Positions 17,040 to 24,909 of a stretch of 64,000 bases of DNA are shown piece by piece (position 1 is the first letter of the stretch; each line of letters begins with the position of its first letter). The notes under the pieces are model-generated. The model searched no databases, had not been told where the DNA came from, and was given only the letters and a program-made list of their open reading frames with translations. A program made the position numbers and the translations under genes. Location: contig NZ_JAJSOK010000022.1 of NCBI RefSeq assembly GCF_021283305.1, positions 1-64,000 on the forward strand. The letters are read 5' to 3'. This stretch comes from Pseudonocardia kujensis (GTDB lineage Bacteria; Actinomycetota; Actinomycetes; Mycobacteriales; Pseudonocardiaceae).

Positions 17040-18035
17040 GTGGGTGAGGCGAGCAGTGTCGCGACCGGGGCCGGGACCCTGGCCACCGTCGTCCGGTCCG
17101 GGGTGGTCGAGTCCGTGCACCTGGGGCACCTGGCGACGATCGGCGGCCCGCAGGTCGGCCGGCCCGGCGCCACCTTCTTCCCGCGCTCGGCGCTCAAGCC
17201 GGTGCAGGCGGCGGCGATGCTGCGCGCCGGTCTGGATCTCGACGGCGAGCTGCTCGCGCTGGCGGCCGCCAGTCACGCCGGCCTGCCGAGGCACCGGGAG
17301 GGCGCGGCCCGGATCCTCGCTGCGGCCGGGCTCGACACGGGCGCGCTGCGCAACACCCCGGACCTGCCGCTCGACCCCGACGCCGCCGCGGCCTGGCGCG
17401 CCGCCGGCTCGGTGCCGGAGCCGGTCGCCCAGAACTGCTCGGGCAAGCACGCGGCCATGCTCGCGACCTGCGTGGCCGCGGGCTGGGACACGGCCGGGTA
17501 CCTCGACCCCGCGCACGCCTTGCAGCAGGCGATCCGCCGGCACGTCGAGGCGCTGACCGGCGACGAGGTGCGCCACGTGGCGGTCGACGGCTGCGGCGCA
17601 CCGCTGTTCTCCTGCACCGTCGCGGGGCTGGCCCGGGCCTTCTCCGTGATCGCGACCGCCGACCCGGGAAGTCCCGAGGGCCGTGTCGCCGCGGCGGTCC
17701 GGGCGCACCCGGAGTGGCTCGGCGGGCCCGCCCGCCCGGTGACGCGCATCCTGCGGGCCGTGCCCGGGCTCGTCGCGAAGGACGGGGCGGAGGGCGTGTT
17801 CGCCGCCGCGCTACCCGACGGGCGCGCGCTGGCCCTCACCGTGCTCGACGGCGCCGCGCGGCCCGTACCGGCCGTGGTCGCGGCGACGCTGCGCGCCCTC
17901 GGGGTGCGGTCCCCGGAGCTCGACGCGACCGGGCACGTGCCGGTGCTGGGTCACGGGGCCGAGGTGGGCGCCGTGGAACCGGCGGTGCCAGGGGCGCCCG
18001 TCGGGTCGTCGCCCGCCGACACCGGCGCGGCCTGA
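17040..18035 (+). CDS. asparaginase (asparaginase II / pfam06089 type)
   Basis: A 331-residue protein of the Rhizobium-type thermolabile asparaginase family, which is unrelated to E. coli AnsA/AnsB. The family signature NCSGKHAAMLATCVAAGWDT and the VDGCGAPLFSCTVAGLA block are present, with the conserved Ser-Lys pair in SGKH expected in catalysis. It hydrolyses L-asparagine to aspartate and ammonia. The GTG start at 17040 gives MGEASSVATG. Its 3' end overlaps the convergent dedA gene by 85 bases. Confidence 0.85.
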   Translation: MGEASSVATGAGTLATVVRSGVVESVHLGHLATIGGPQVGRPGATFFPRSALKPVQAAAMLRAGLDLDGELLALAAASHAGLPRHREGAARILAAAGLDTGALRNTPDLPLDPDAAAAWRAAGSVPEPVAQNCSGKHAAMLATCVAAGWDTAGYLDPAHALQQAIRRHVEALTGDEVRHVAVDGCGAPLFSCTVAGLARAFSVIATADPGSPEGRVAAAVRAHPEWLGGPARPVTRILRAVPGLVAKDGAEGVFAAALPDGRALALTVLDGAARPVPAVVAATLRALGVRSPELDATGHVPVLGHGAEVGAVEPAVPGAPVGSSPADTGAA

Positions 18036-18661
18036 TCCGGCAGCTCGACCTCGTCGAGCATCCGGTGGGTGCGCCGCCGCACCACCAGCGCGACGGCGAG
18101 GCCCACGACGACCGCCACGCCGAGCCCCGCCCAGGAGAACCGGGACAGCCACTTCTCGGCCACGATCCCCAGGTAGTAGACCGCCGCGGTGGTCCCGCCG
18201 GCCCACGCGATCGCCCCGCCGACGTTCGCGACGAGGAAGCGCGGGTAGTGCATCCGCAGCGCCCCGGCGAGCGGGCCCGCGAAGATCCGCAACAGGGCCA
18301 CGAACCGGCCGAAGAACACCGCCCACATCCCCCAGCGGCCGAAGAACCGCTCGGCGAGCGCCACGTGCCGCGGCCCGAAGTGCTTCGGGAAGCGCCGGCC
18401 GAGCCGGTCGAACAGCGGGAGACCGTAGCGGCGGCCGATCAGGTAGCCGATCGAGTCGCCGATCACGGCCCCGACGATCGCGGCGGCCCCCACGCCGACC
18501 GGGTCGACCGCCACCTCGTGGTGCGACGCCAGCAGCGCCGCGCTGACCAGGACGATCTCGCCGGGCAGGGGGATGCCGAGGCTCTCCACACCCACGACGA
18601 GCCCCACGATCAGGTACACCGCCAGCGGCGGGATCGCCAGCAGGATGTGGTCCACGGTCAT
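17951..18661 (-). CDS. DedA-family membrane protein
   Basis: A 236-residue DedA/VTT-domain protein with four to five membrane segments. ESLGIPLPGEIVLVSAALLA is the N-terminal family motif (E and PGE), and FFGRFVALLRIFAGPLAGAL is the conserved FGR-x3-R segment needed for undecaprenyl-phosphate or lipid flipping in characterised members. ATG 18661 gives MTVDHILLAIPP; the longer upstream frame lacks family similarity. The C-terminal coding end is antisense to the asparaginase gene end. Confidence 0.85.
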   Translation of the reverse strand: MTVDHILLAIPPLAVYLIVGLVVGVESLGIPLPGEIVLVSAALLASHHEVAVDPVGVGAAAIVGAVIGDSIGYLIGRRYGLPLFDRLGRRFPKHFGPRHVALAERFFGRWGMWAVFFGRFVALLRIFAGPLAGALRMHYPRFLVANVGGAIAWAGGTTAAVYYLGIVAEKWLSRFSWAGLGVAVVVGLAVALVVRRRTHRMLDEVELPDQAAPVSAGDDPTGAPGTAGSTAPTSAP

Positions 18662-18799
18662 GCCCTCCAGGGTGCCCGACGCCCGTGCGCGGCGGAGCGG
18701 GGCCACCCACCGGCCCGGTCCGGGTGCAGACCCCACCCGGCTGTCGCTTTCCTCCTGCTCCGTCGGGTTCGTCGCGCCTGGGCAGGGATGGGCGGCTAG

Positions 18800-18959
18800 G
18801 CCGTGTCTCTCGATCCGGTGCCCCCGGGCCCGGTGATCCACGTCGTTCCCGGCAAGGCAGCCGGGCCGCCCTCATACCGGGCGTATTCGCGTGGCCCGGC
18901 AACGCCGGCGGGGACGGCGTGGGCGCCGGGAGCGGTGGTGGCGGGTTGGGAGACACGGC
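18800..18959. mobile_element. 160-bp MITE-like element with CTAG target duplication
   Basis: GCCGTGTCTC (18800-18809) and GAGACACGGC (18950-18959) are perfect 10-base terminal inverted repeats, and each end is flanked by CTAG (18796-18799 and 18960-18963), the kind of target duplication made by some IS5-family elements. Partial pairing continues inward for several bases. The 140-base interior encodes nothing recognisable. This fits a non-autonomous element mobilised by an IS elsewhere in the genome. Confidence 0.65.
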
Positions 18960-18972
18960 CTAGGTTCGGCCC

Positions 18973-20101
18973 GTGCGCTCCCCCCTCTCCCTCCCCTCCG
19001 GACCGGCGCCGCGCTGCTGCTCGCGGGCGCGCTGGCCCTCGCCACGGCCTGTGCCGGGCCCGCCCCCGCACCCACGGCGGCCACCCCCTCGCGCACCCCG
19101 TCCGCCTCACCCCAGGGCGCACCGGCGGCCGGCGAGCCGCGGGTTCTGGCGTCGGGCCTCGAGGTGCCGTGGGGCATCGCCTTCCTCCCGGACGGTTCCG
19201 CGCTGGTCACCGAACGGATCCCGGCGACGATCTCCCGCGTCGCGCCGGACGGCACGGTGACCCGGTCGGGCACGGTCGAGGGCGTCACCCGACCGGCGAG
19301 GGCGGCCTCCTCGGGATCGCGCTCTCCCCCGACCACGCCACGGACCGCGGCGTCTACGTCATGGTCACGACCTCGGACGACAACCGCGTCGTCCGGCTCA
19401 CGGCGAACCCGGACGGCACGATCGACGGGTCGCGACAGCAGGAGATCCTCACCGGGATCCCCAAGGGCGGCAACCACGACGGCGGCCGGATCGCGTTCGG
19501 CCCGGACGGTTTCCTGTACGTCGCGGCCGGCGAGGCCGGTCGCGGCGGGCCCGCCCAGGACCGGGACGACCTGGGCGGGAAGATCCTGCGGCTCACGAAG
19601 GACGGGCAGCCCGCGCCGGGCAACCCGTTCGGCACCGCGGTCTACAGCCTCGGCCACCGCAACCCGCAGGGTCTGGCCTGGGACCGGTCCGGCCGGCTGT
19701 ACTCGGCGGAGTTCGGCCAGAGCACCTGGGACGAGATCAACCTGATCACCCCGGGTGCCAACTACGGCTGGCCGGAGGTCGAGGGCCGCGAGGGCCGCGA
19801 GGGGTTCGTCGACCCGCTGGCCCAGCAGGGCACCGACGACGCCTCGTGGAGCGGCCTGGCGTACGCCGACGGCGCGCTCTACGTCGGCGCGCTGGGCGGC
19901 GAGCGGCTGTTCCGCTACCCGGTGAACCCGGACGGGTCCCTGGGCGAGCCGCGGGTGCTGTTCCAGGGCACCTACGGCCGCCTCCGCACGGTCGCGCCGA
20001 CCCCGGACGGGACGTCGCTGTGGTTCACCACCAGCAACCGGGACGGCCGCGGCGACCCCGGTCCCGACGACGACCGCATCCTCGTGCTTCCGCTGCCGTG
20101 A
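18973..20101 (+). pseudogene. PQQ-type sugar dehydrogenase lipoprotein, two frameshifts
   Basis: The product would be a secreted glucose/sorbosone-dehydrogenase-type beta-propeller: a lipoprotein signal (TGAALLLAGALALATACAG, cysteine at the lipobox), then VLASGLEVPWGIAFLPDGSA, GNHDGGRIAFGPDGFLYVAA, SLGHRNPQGLAWD and ITPGANYGWPEVEG. Three frames are needed to read it. From GTG 18973 the frame is lost in the C-rich run near 18995-19000, and again at 19285-19290, where one extra C would restore VTPTGEGGLLGIALSP. Both lesions behave as a single missing C, so they are either true decay or homopolymer sequencing errors. The MITE ends 13 bases upstream of the start and may have displaced the promoter. 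Confidence 0.7.
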
Positions 20102-20119
20102 TCCGGTAGACCGGAGGGC

Positions 20120-21631
20120 GTGCAGGCGAGCGAGCGGTCGGTTCAGGGGTCGGGCGGCCAGGCGCCGGAGGCGGTCACCGCCGCGGGGCGGGTCAGGGGC
20201 GTCGAGAAGGACGGGGTGGCCCGGTTCCTGGGCGTGCCTTACGCGGCACCGCCCGTCGGCCCGCTCCGGTTCGCCGCGCCCGCGCCGGCGCCCGCCTGGC
20301 AGGGTGTGCGGGACTGCACCGCTCCGGGTCCGAACGCCCCGCAGCCGCCCCGCGCCTTCGGTGCCCTGGACCTCTGCCCCGTCGTCGGGCAGGGCTGGCG
20401 GCCGGGCGACGACTACCTGACGGTCGATGTCTGGACGCCGGACCCCGGCGGCTCCGGGCTGCCCGTGATGGTGTTCGTGCACGGCGGCGCGTTCGTCGCC
20501 GGAGAGCCGGGCGCCCCGGTCTACGACGGGACCGCGCTCGCCCGCGCCGGCGTCGTGCTCGTGTCGGTGACGTACCGGCTGGGGATCGAGGGCTTCCTCC
20601 CGCTCGCCGGCGGCGCCACCAACATCGGGCTGCGCGACCAGCTCGCGGCCCTGGCCTGGGTGCAGGAGAACGCGGCCGCGTTCGGCGGCGATCCCGCGCA
20701 GGTCACGGTGTTCGGCGAGTCCGCGGGTGCGATGAGCGTCGGCAGCCTGCTCGGCTCGCCGCTCGCCTCCGGGCTGTTCCGCCGCGCGATCGTGCAGAGC
20801 GGCGGCGCGGAGATGGTGCACAGCGAGGGGCCGCTGCGCGGGTTCGCCGCGCGTGTGGCCGCCGAGCTGGGTGTGGAACCTTCCGCCGAGGCGTTCTGCG
20901 GGCGCTCCCTGGCCGACACCCTGGCCGCCCAGGAGCGGATGGCCGATCCGGTGAGGCGCGGGGACCTGCGGGAGCCCGACGGCGTCGACCCCGGCTTCGG
21001 GCTCGGCAGCTTCTGCCCGGTGGTGGGCGACGACGTCCTGCCGCGCTCCCCGCTCTCCGCCGTGGCCGAGGGCTCCGCCGCGGCCGTCGACGTGGTCACC
21101 GGGTTCAACGCCGAGGAGATGAACCTCTACCTGGTGCCGACGGGGGTGCTCGGCGCGCTGACGGACACCCGGGCCCTCGCCGGGCTCGGCGCGGTGCACC
21201 CGCGGGCCTCGGAGCTGCTGGCCGCCCGCACCGAGGCCACGCCGGGCGAGCGCTACGGCGCCGTGCTCACCGATCTCGTGTTCCGCGGCCCGGCGCTGCG
21301 CCTCGCCCTCGCGCACGCGGGGACCGGCACCGGCGCCACCCACGTCTACGAGTTCGGCTGGCGTTCCCCGGCCTTCGGCGGCGCGCTGGGCGCCTGCCAC
21401 GCCCTGGAGCTGCCGTTCGTGTTCGGCACGCCGGAGCGCGCCGCCGGGCCCGACGCGCTGGTCGGCGAGGACCCGCCCCGCGCGCTGGCCGACGAGATGG
21501 TCGCGGCCTGGGCCGCCTTCGCCCGGACGGGCGACCCGGGCTGGCCGGCCTTCACCGCCGGGGGCCGGGCGCTGCGCCGCTTCGGCACCCCGTCGGTCGA
21601 CACCGCCGCGGACCCGGTCACCGCCGCCTGA
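20120..21631 (+). CDS. type B carboxylesterase/lipase
   Basis: A 503-residue carboxylesterase of the cholinesterase/PnbA family, full length. RFLGVPYAAPPVGPLRFAAP is the N-terminal family signature, VFVHGGAFVAGEP the oxyanion region, TVFGESAGAMSVGSLL carries the catalytic serine in GESAG, and GACHALELPFVFG the catalytic histidine. The acid residue lies in the VTGFNAEEMNLYL region. It probably hydrolyses small carboxyl esters. No signal peptide is visible. It starts 18 bases after the broken sugar dehydrogenase gene. Confidence 0.88.
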   Translation: MQASERSVQGSGGQAPEAVTAAGRVRGVEKDGVARFLGVPYAAPPVGPLRFAAPAPAPAWQGVRDCTAPGPNAPQPPRAFGALDLCPVVGQGWRPGDDYLTVDVWTPDPGGSGLPVMVFVHGGAFVAGEPGAPVYDGTALARAGVVLVSVTYRLGIEGFLPLAGGATNIGLRDQLAALAWVQENAAAFGGDPAQVTVFGESAGAMSVGSLLGSPLASGLFRRAIVQSGGAEMVHSEGPLRGFAARVAAELGVEPSAEAFCGRSLADTLAAQERMADPVRRGDLREPDGVDPGFGLGSFCPVVGDDVLPRSPLSAVAEGSAAAVDVVTGFNAEEMNLYLVPTGVLGALTDTRALAGLGAVHPRASELLAARTEATPGERYGAVLTDLVFRGPALRLALAHAGTGTGATHVYEFGWRSPAFGGALGACHALELPFVFGTPERAAGPDALVGEDPPRALADEMVAAWAAFARTGDPGWPAFTAGGRALRRFGTPSVDTAADPVTAA

Positions 21632-21655
21632 CCCCGGCGCGGCTACCGTCGCCGC

Positions 21656-21967
21656 ATGAGCGCCCGCGTCGGCAGGTACGTCCGCATGATCGCGACCCCC
21701 GGGGACGGGGCCGCGCTGGCCGAGGGGATGCTCCGGGTGGCCGAGGGCATGCGGTCGGCGCCGGGCTGCGAGCTGTACATCGTGAACCGCGCACCGGACG
21801 AGGAGGACGCCGTGTGGGTCACCGAGGTGTGGGCCGACGAGGCGGCGTCCGAGGCGGCGCTGGAGCGCGACCTCGGCGAGGCCGGGCTCGGCGCGGTGCT
21901 GCCGCTGCTCGCGGGCCCGCCCGAGTACATCGAGCTGACGCCGGTGGGCGGGCCCGGCCTGCGCTGA
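21656..21967 (+). CDS. ABM-type quinol/antibiotic monooxygenase domain protein
   Basis: A 103-residue single ferredoxin-like ABM domain: VGRYVRMIATPGDGAALAEG, then APGCELYIVNRAPDEEDAVW and VTEVWADEAASEAAL. Such small dimeric proteins oxidise quinols or polyketides without cofactor or act in stress defence. It starts 24 bases after the carboxylesterase stop, possibly in the same transcript. Confidence 0.8.
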   Translation: MSARVGRYVRMIATPGDGAALAEGMLRVAEGMRSAPGCELYIVNRAPDEEDAVWVTEVWADEAASEAALERDLGEAGLGAVLPLLAGPPEYIELTPVGGPGLR

Positions 21968-21980
21968 GTCCGGCCGACGC

Positions 21981-22283
21981 TCAGCCGACGGCCGCGTGCA
22001 GCACGGCGGGCAGCCGGTACAGGCGCGCCACCAGCAGCTGGGCCTCCTCGGCCGTCAACGGCAGACGCACCCCGAGGGCGCCGGTGTCGTCGTCGGCGAG
22101 GTCGGCGGTGAGGCCGCGGACCGGGTAGCCGCGGCCGCGGAGCAGGGTCACGACGCGCTGGACGCCGTCGAGGCCGCCGGTCACGGCGACGCGGACGGAC
22201 ACGGCGTCGTGCACCTCGGGCGCGACGGGCTGGGATGCGGGCCGGGACGCGGGCCGGGATGCGGGCAGCAGGGCGGCGGTCAT
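21981..22283 (-). CDS. ACT-domain protein, acetolactate synthase small-subunit-like
   Basis: A 100-residue protein with one ACT-like beta-alpha-beta-beta-alpha-beta domain (about residues 28-98): VSVRVAVTGGLDGVQRVVTL, RGRGYPVRGLTADL and a C-terminal ARLYRLPAVLHAAV, close in layout to IlvM/IlvN regulatory subunits. The first 20 residues contain a repeated ASRPASRPAS linker. No acetolactate synthase large subunit is nearby. A short ORF with three consecutive Ile codons and hairpins precedes it (22284-22415), which suits amino-acid-dependent attenuation. Family assignment is tentative. Confidence 0.6.
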   Translation of the reverse strand: MTAALLPASRPASRPASQPVAPEVHDAVSVRVAVTGGLDGVQRVVTLLRGRGYPVRGLTADLADDDTGALGVRLPLTAEEAQLLVARLYRLPAVLHAAVG

Positions 22284-22361
22284 CGGATCTCCTTCACGAG
22301 GTGGGGGGATCCGGGCCAGGTCCCGGGCGGGCGCACAGCAGCAGCGCGCCGGCGACCTGGC
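22284..22361 (-). promoter_or_regulatory. possible attenuator hairpins
   Basis: Between the candidate leader peptide and the ACT gene the minus strand can form a stem CCAGGTC/GACCTGG enclosing a GC-rich arm, competing with the adjacent palindrome GCCGGCGCGCCGGC, which overlaps the leader stop. Alternative pairing next to Ile codons is the layout of transcription attenuators. AAGGAG just before 22283 is the ACT gene ribosome binding site. Confidence 0.35.
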
Positions 22362-22415
22362 TCAGCCGGCGCGCCGGATAATGATCTCCCGCCGGGAGGT
22401 CAGCGCGTGGCGCAC
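22362..22415 (-). CDS. candidate 17-residue Ile leader peptide
   Basis: The short ORF reads (GTG) MRHALTSRREIIIRRAG, with three consecutive isoleucine codons ATC ATT ATC near its end. TAGCAT lies six bases upstream of the GTG, so a leaderless transcript starting at or near the GTG is plausible, as known for actinobacterial attenuator peptides. It precedes the ACT-domain gene by 78 bases. An in-frame Ile run at such a position is suggestive but not proof. Confidence 0.4.
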   Translation of the reverse strand: MRHALTSRREIIIRRAG

Positions 22416-22424
22416 GCCACCATG

Positions 22425-23453
22425 CTAGCGGTCCCGCTCCTGTTCCGAGGCCCCCACCGCACCGGGGGCCTTCCGGCTGGCCCGCAGCGAGCCCGCGTGC
22501 GCCCGCTGACCGGGGTCGTTGCGTGTCTTGACCAGGCTCGCCACCGTGACGATCACCAGGATGCCGACGATCACGCCCAGGCTCAGCGTGGTGGGGATCT
22601 CCGGCACCGACGGGCTGATGTCGACGTGCAGCCAGTGCAGGATCAGCTTCACGCCGATGAACGCGAGGATGACCGACAGCCCGGTCGACAGGTACACCAG
22701 CCGGTCGAGCAGGCCCTTGACCAGGAAGAACAGCGCGCGCAGGCCCAGCAGCGCGAAGGCGTTGGCCGCGAAGACGATGTAGGCCTCACTGGTCACGCCG
22801 AACACGGCGGGGATGGAGTCGAGCGCGAACAGCAGGTCGATGCCGCCGATCGCGACCAACACGATGAACAGCGGGGTGACCAGGCGCCTGCCGTCGACCT
22901 TCGCGAACAACCGGCCGCCGTGGTACTCGTCGCTGACCGGGAAGAGCCGCCGCGCGCCCTTGACCACGGCGTTGTCCTCGACGTCCGGGTCCTCGTCGCG
23001 GTGTCGGAAGAGCTGGACCGCGGTGTAGAGCAGCAGCAGGCCGAACACCAGGAACATGAACGAGAACGCGTTGAGCAGCGTGGCACCGACGGCGATGAAG
23101 ATGCCGCGCATGATCAGCGCGAGCACGATCCCGAAGGTCAGGACCTTGTGCTGATGTTCCTCGGGGACCGCGAACGTCGTCATGATGATCACGAAGACGA
23201 ACAGGTTGTCGACCGAGAGGCTCTTCTCGACGATGTAGCCGCTGAAGTACTCGATGCCGAACTGGCTGCCGGCGTAGGCCCAGAAGATCACGCCGAACAG
23301 CACGGCCACCGCGATGTAGAACACCGACCAGAGCGCGGCCTCCCGGAAGCCCACCCGGTGGGGTCGCAGCGCCGCCACGACCAGGTCCACCGCGAGCAGC
23401 AGGAGGACCGCCCCGATCGTCACGGCCCACGCCAGCCCGCTGACCTCGAGCAC
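22425..23453 (-). CDS. TerC-family membrane protein
   Basis: A 342-residue integral membrane protein of the TerC/Alx family with eight to nine membrane segments. The two conserved acidic blocks are EKSLSVDNLFVFVIIMTTFA and GGIDLLFALDSIPAVFGVTS. Characterised relatives export manganese or other metals, often loading secreted metalloenzymes, or accompany tellurite resistance. The region upstream (23454-23560) was checked for a yybP-ykoY manganese riboswitch; none could be recognised by eye. Confidence 0.88.
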   Translation of the reverse strand: MLEVSGLAWAVTIGAVLLLLAVDLVVAALRPHRVGFREAALWSVFYIAVAVLFGVIFWAYAGSQFGIEYFSGYIVEKSLSVDNLFVFVIIMTTFAVPEEHQHKVLTFGIVLALIMRGIFIAVGATLLNAFSFMFLVFGLLLLYTAVQLFRHRDEDPDVEDNAVVKGARRLFPVSDEYHGGRLFAKVDGRRLVTPLFIVLVAIGGIDLLFALDSIPAVFGVTSEAYIVFAANAFALLGLRALFFLVKGLLDRLVYLSTGLSVILAFIGVKLILHWLHVDISPSVPEIPTTLSLGVIVGILVIVTVASLVKTRNDPGQRAHAGSLRASRKAPGAVGASEQERDR

Positions 23454-23561
23454 CCGTCCTCCTGAAGTCGATGTCGCCGTTGCCGCCCCTCGGGAGCAGG
23501 CTACCGACGGCCGGGACAGTTCGCCCGAATCCGGGCGAAAGCGACAGACGTCACGGCGGAG

Positions 23562-24701
23562 TCAGCGGGTGCGTGCGACCCGGCAGGTCCCGGAGACGAC
23601 GTCGGCACCCGGCGGCAGCGACCCGTGCTCCTGTGCCCAGCTGTTGTCACCGTCGTGCTGGTAGCTCTCCCGGAGCCACTGTCCCGCACCGGCGTCGGCC
23701 TCCACCACGAACAGGTCGCGGACCGACCCGATCGGGGAGTCGGAGGCGAGCACGAACGAGGCGGGCCCGGAGTCGGTCCGCACCGGCGCCTTCGCGGAGG
23801 ACGGCAGCCCCTCGGTGAACAGCCGGAGCATCAGCCAGTACGTGTGGTCCGGGTCGGCGGGCCTGACGACCTCGAGGTCCACGCGGATCCGGCTCGGGAT
23901 CCCCGGCTGCCCTTCGTCCGAGGCCACGGAGAGGAACCGGACGTCGCCGCCCGCCACACCGAGGTCGCAGTTCACACCGCTCGGACCGGCCGATTCGGTG
24001 GTCGCCGCGCCGGGCAGGGCGAGCGGCGAGACCGCCCCCGCCCGCGGCTCGGCGGATCCGCGGCCGAGGACGAGGCCGAAGGCCGTGCCCGCCGCGAAGA
24101 GCGCGAGCCCGGCGAGCGCGAGCGCCACGAACCGCGAGCGGCGCGGCAGGGGCCGGGCGCCGGTCGGGTCGCCGGGGTCCTGTGGCGCGGCAGGGACCCG
24201 TGCGGCGGGGGCCGGTGCGACGGGGGCCGGTGCGGCCACCGCAGGCTCGGCGGTCTCGGCGGTCTCGGCGGTCTCGGCGGTGTCGGCGGTGTCGGCGGTG
24301 TCGGCGGTGTCGGCGGTGTCGGCGGTGTCGGCCGCGACCTCCGTGCCCTCCGCGTCCCCCCGGCCCTCCCCGGCCGTCCACGCGTCCCGGGCTGCCGTCC
24401 AGTGCGCCTCGTAGGGGCCCGGGTCCTCACCGTGCACCACCAGGAAGGCCCGCACCGAGGGCCAGCGCGGCAGGGCGCTGCGGCCGTCGGCGGTGCGCCG
24501 CGGGCCGAGCATCCGGGAGCAGGTGGCCGACGAGACCGTGACCAGGTCGGGACGGTCGGCGCGGGTCCGCACGACGGCCTCCTCGACCTGCCGGAGCCGG
24601 TCGAAGGGCCCGTCGGTGTAGATCGTCCGCAGCGCCGTGACGACCTCGCGCACCGGCTCCGGCAGATCCTCCTGCAGGGGGTCCAGCCCCTTCTGCGGCA
24701 T
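23562..24701 (-). CDS. membrane-anchored protein with TAD/TAE repeats
   Basis: A 379-residue protein. The helical N-terminal domain (about 1-108: LPEPVREVVTALRTIYTDGP, LVTVSSATCSRMLGPRRTAD) resembles the small cytosolic helix-turn-helix-like domain seen beside actinobacterial STAND ATPases. It is followed by a repeat linker of alternating TAD and TAE triplets (about 125-152), a Pro/Ala stretch, one membrane helix (191-213) and an extracytoplasmic C-terminal domain of about 160 residues with an early Cys and a late Cys that could form a disulfide. It is divergent from the first NB-ARC gene with a 208-base gap. It may sense a cell-surface signal; function unknown. Confidence 0.75.
   Translation of the reverse strand: MPQKGLDPLQEDLPEPVREVVTALRTIYTDGPFDRLRQVEEAVVRTRADRPDLVTVSSATCSRMLGPRRTADGRSALPRWPSVRAFLVVHGEDPGPYEAHWTAARDAWTAGEGRGDAEGTEVAADTADTADTADTADTADTAETAETAETAEPAVAAPAPVAPAPAARVPAAPQDPGDPTGARPLPRRSRFVALALAGLALFAAGTAFGLVLGRGSAEPRAGAVSPLALPGAATTESAGPSGVNCDLGVAGGDVRFLSVASDEGQPGIPSRIRVDLEVVRPADPDHTYWLMLRLFTEGLPSSAKAPVRTDSGPASFVLASDSPIGSVRDLFVVEADAGAGQWLRESYQHDGDNSWAQEHGSLPPGADVVSGTCRVARTR
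24248..24335 (-). repeat. 9-base tandem repeat coding for TAD/TAE
   Basis: About ten near-perfect copies of a 9-base unit (GGTGTCGGC / GGTCTCGGC on the plus strand) encode the TAD/TAE linker. The unit is a multiple of three, so copy changes keep the frame; length polymorphism between strains is expected. Confidence 0.8.
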
Positions 24702-24909
24702 CGCCGCCCGCCTCCTCCGCCGCCGGTGTCCCGCCGACGACCTTGCTGATGTCCCGGCTGATGTCCCGCCGATCACCACCGATCAGGTCGCTGCAACGTT
24801 GCCGTTGGTTACACCCGGCCGACGCACGTCCACGGAACGCGCCCACGTCCCCGAGCATCGACCGATCGACGACACTGGGAACGGCGACCGAGCGGGAGGT
24901 GATCACGGG

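Noticed and set aside
18803..18960. Short open frames inside the MITE
   Set aside because: Both strands are open across the element, but neither product resembles a transposase or any known protein.
23454..23561. yybP-ykoY manganese riboswitch before terC
   Set aside because: TerC relatives are sometimes under this riboswitch, but no conserved loop sequences could be recognised in this short upstream region.
24248..24335. CRISPR-like array
   Set aside because: The repeats are 9-base coding units with no spacers; the same holds for the other micro-repeats.
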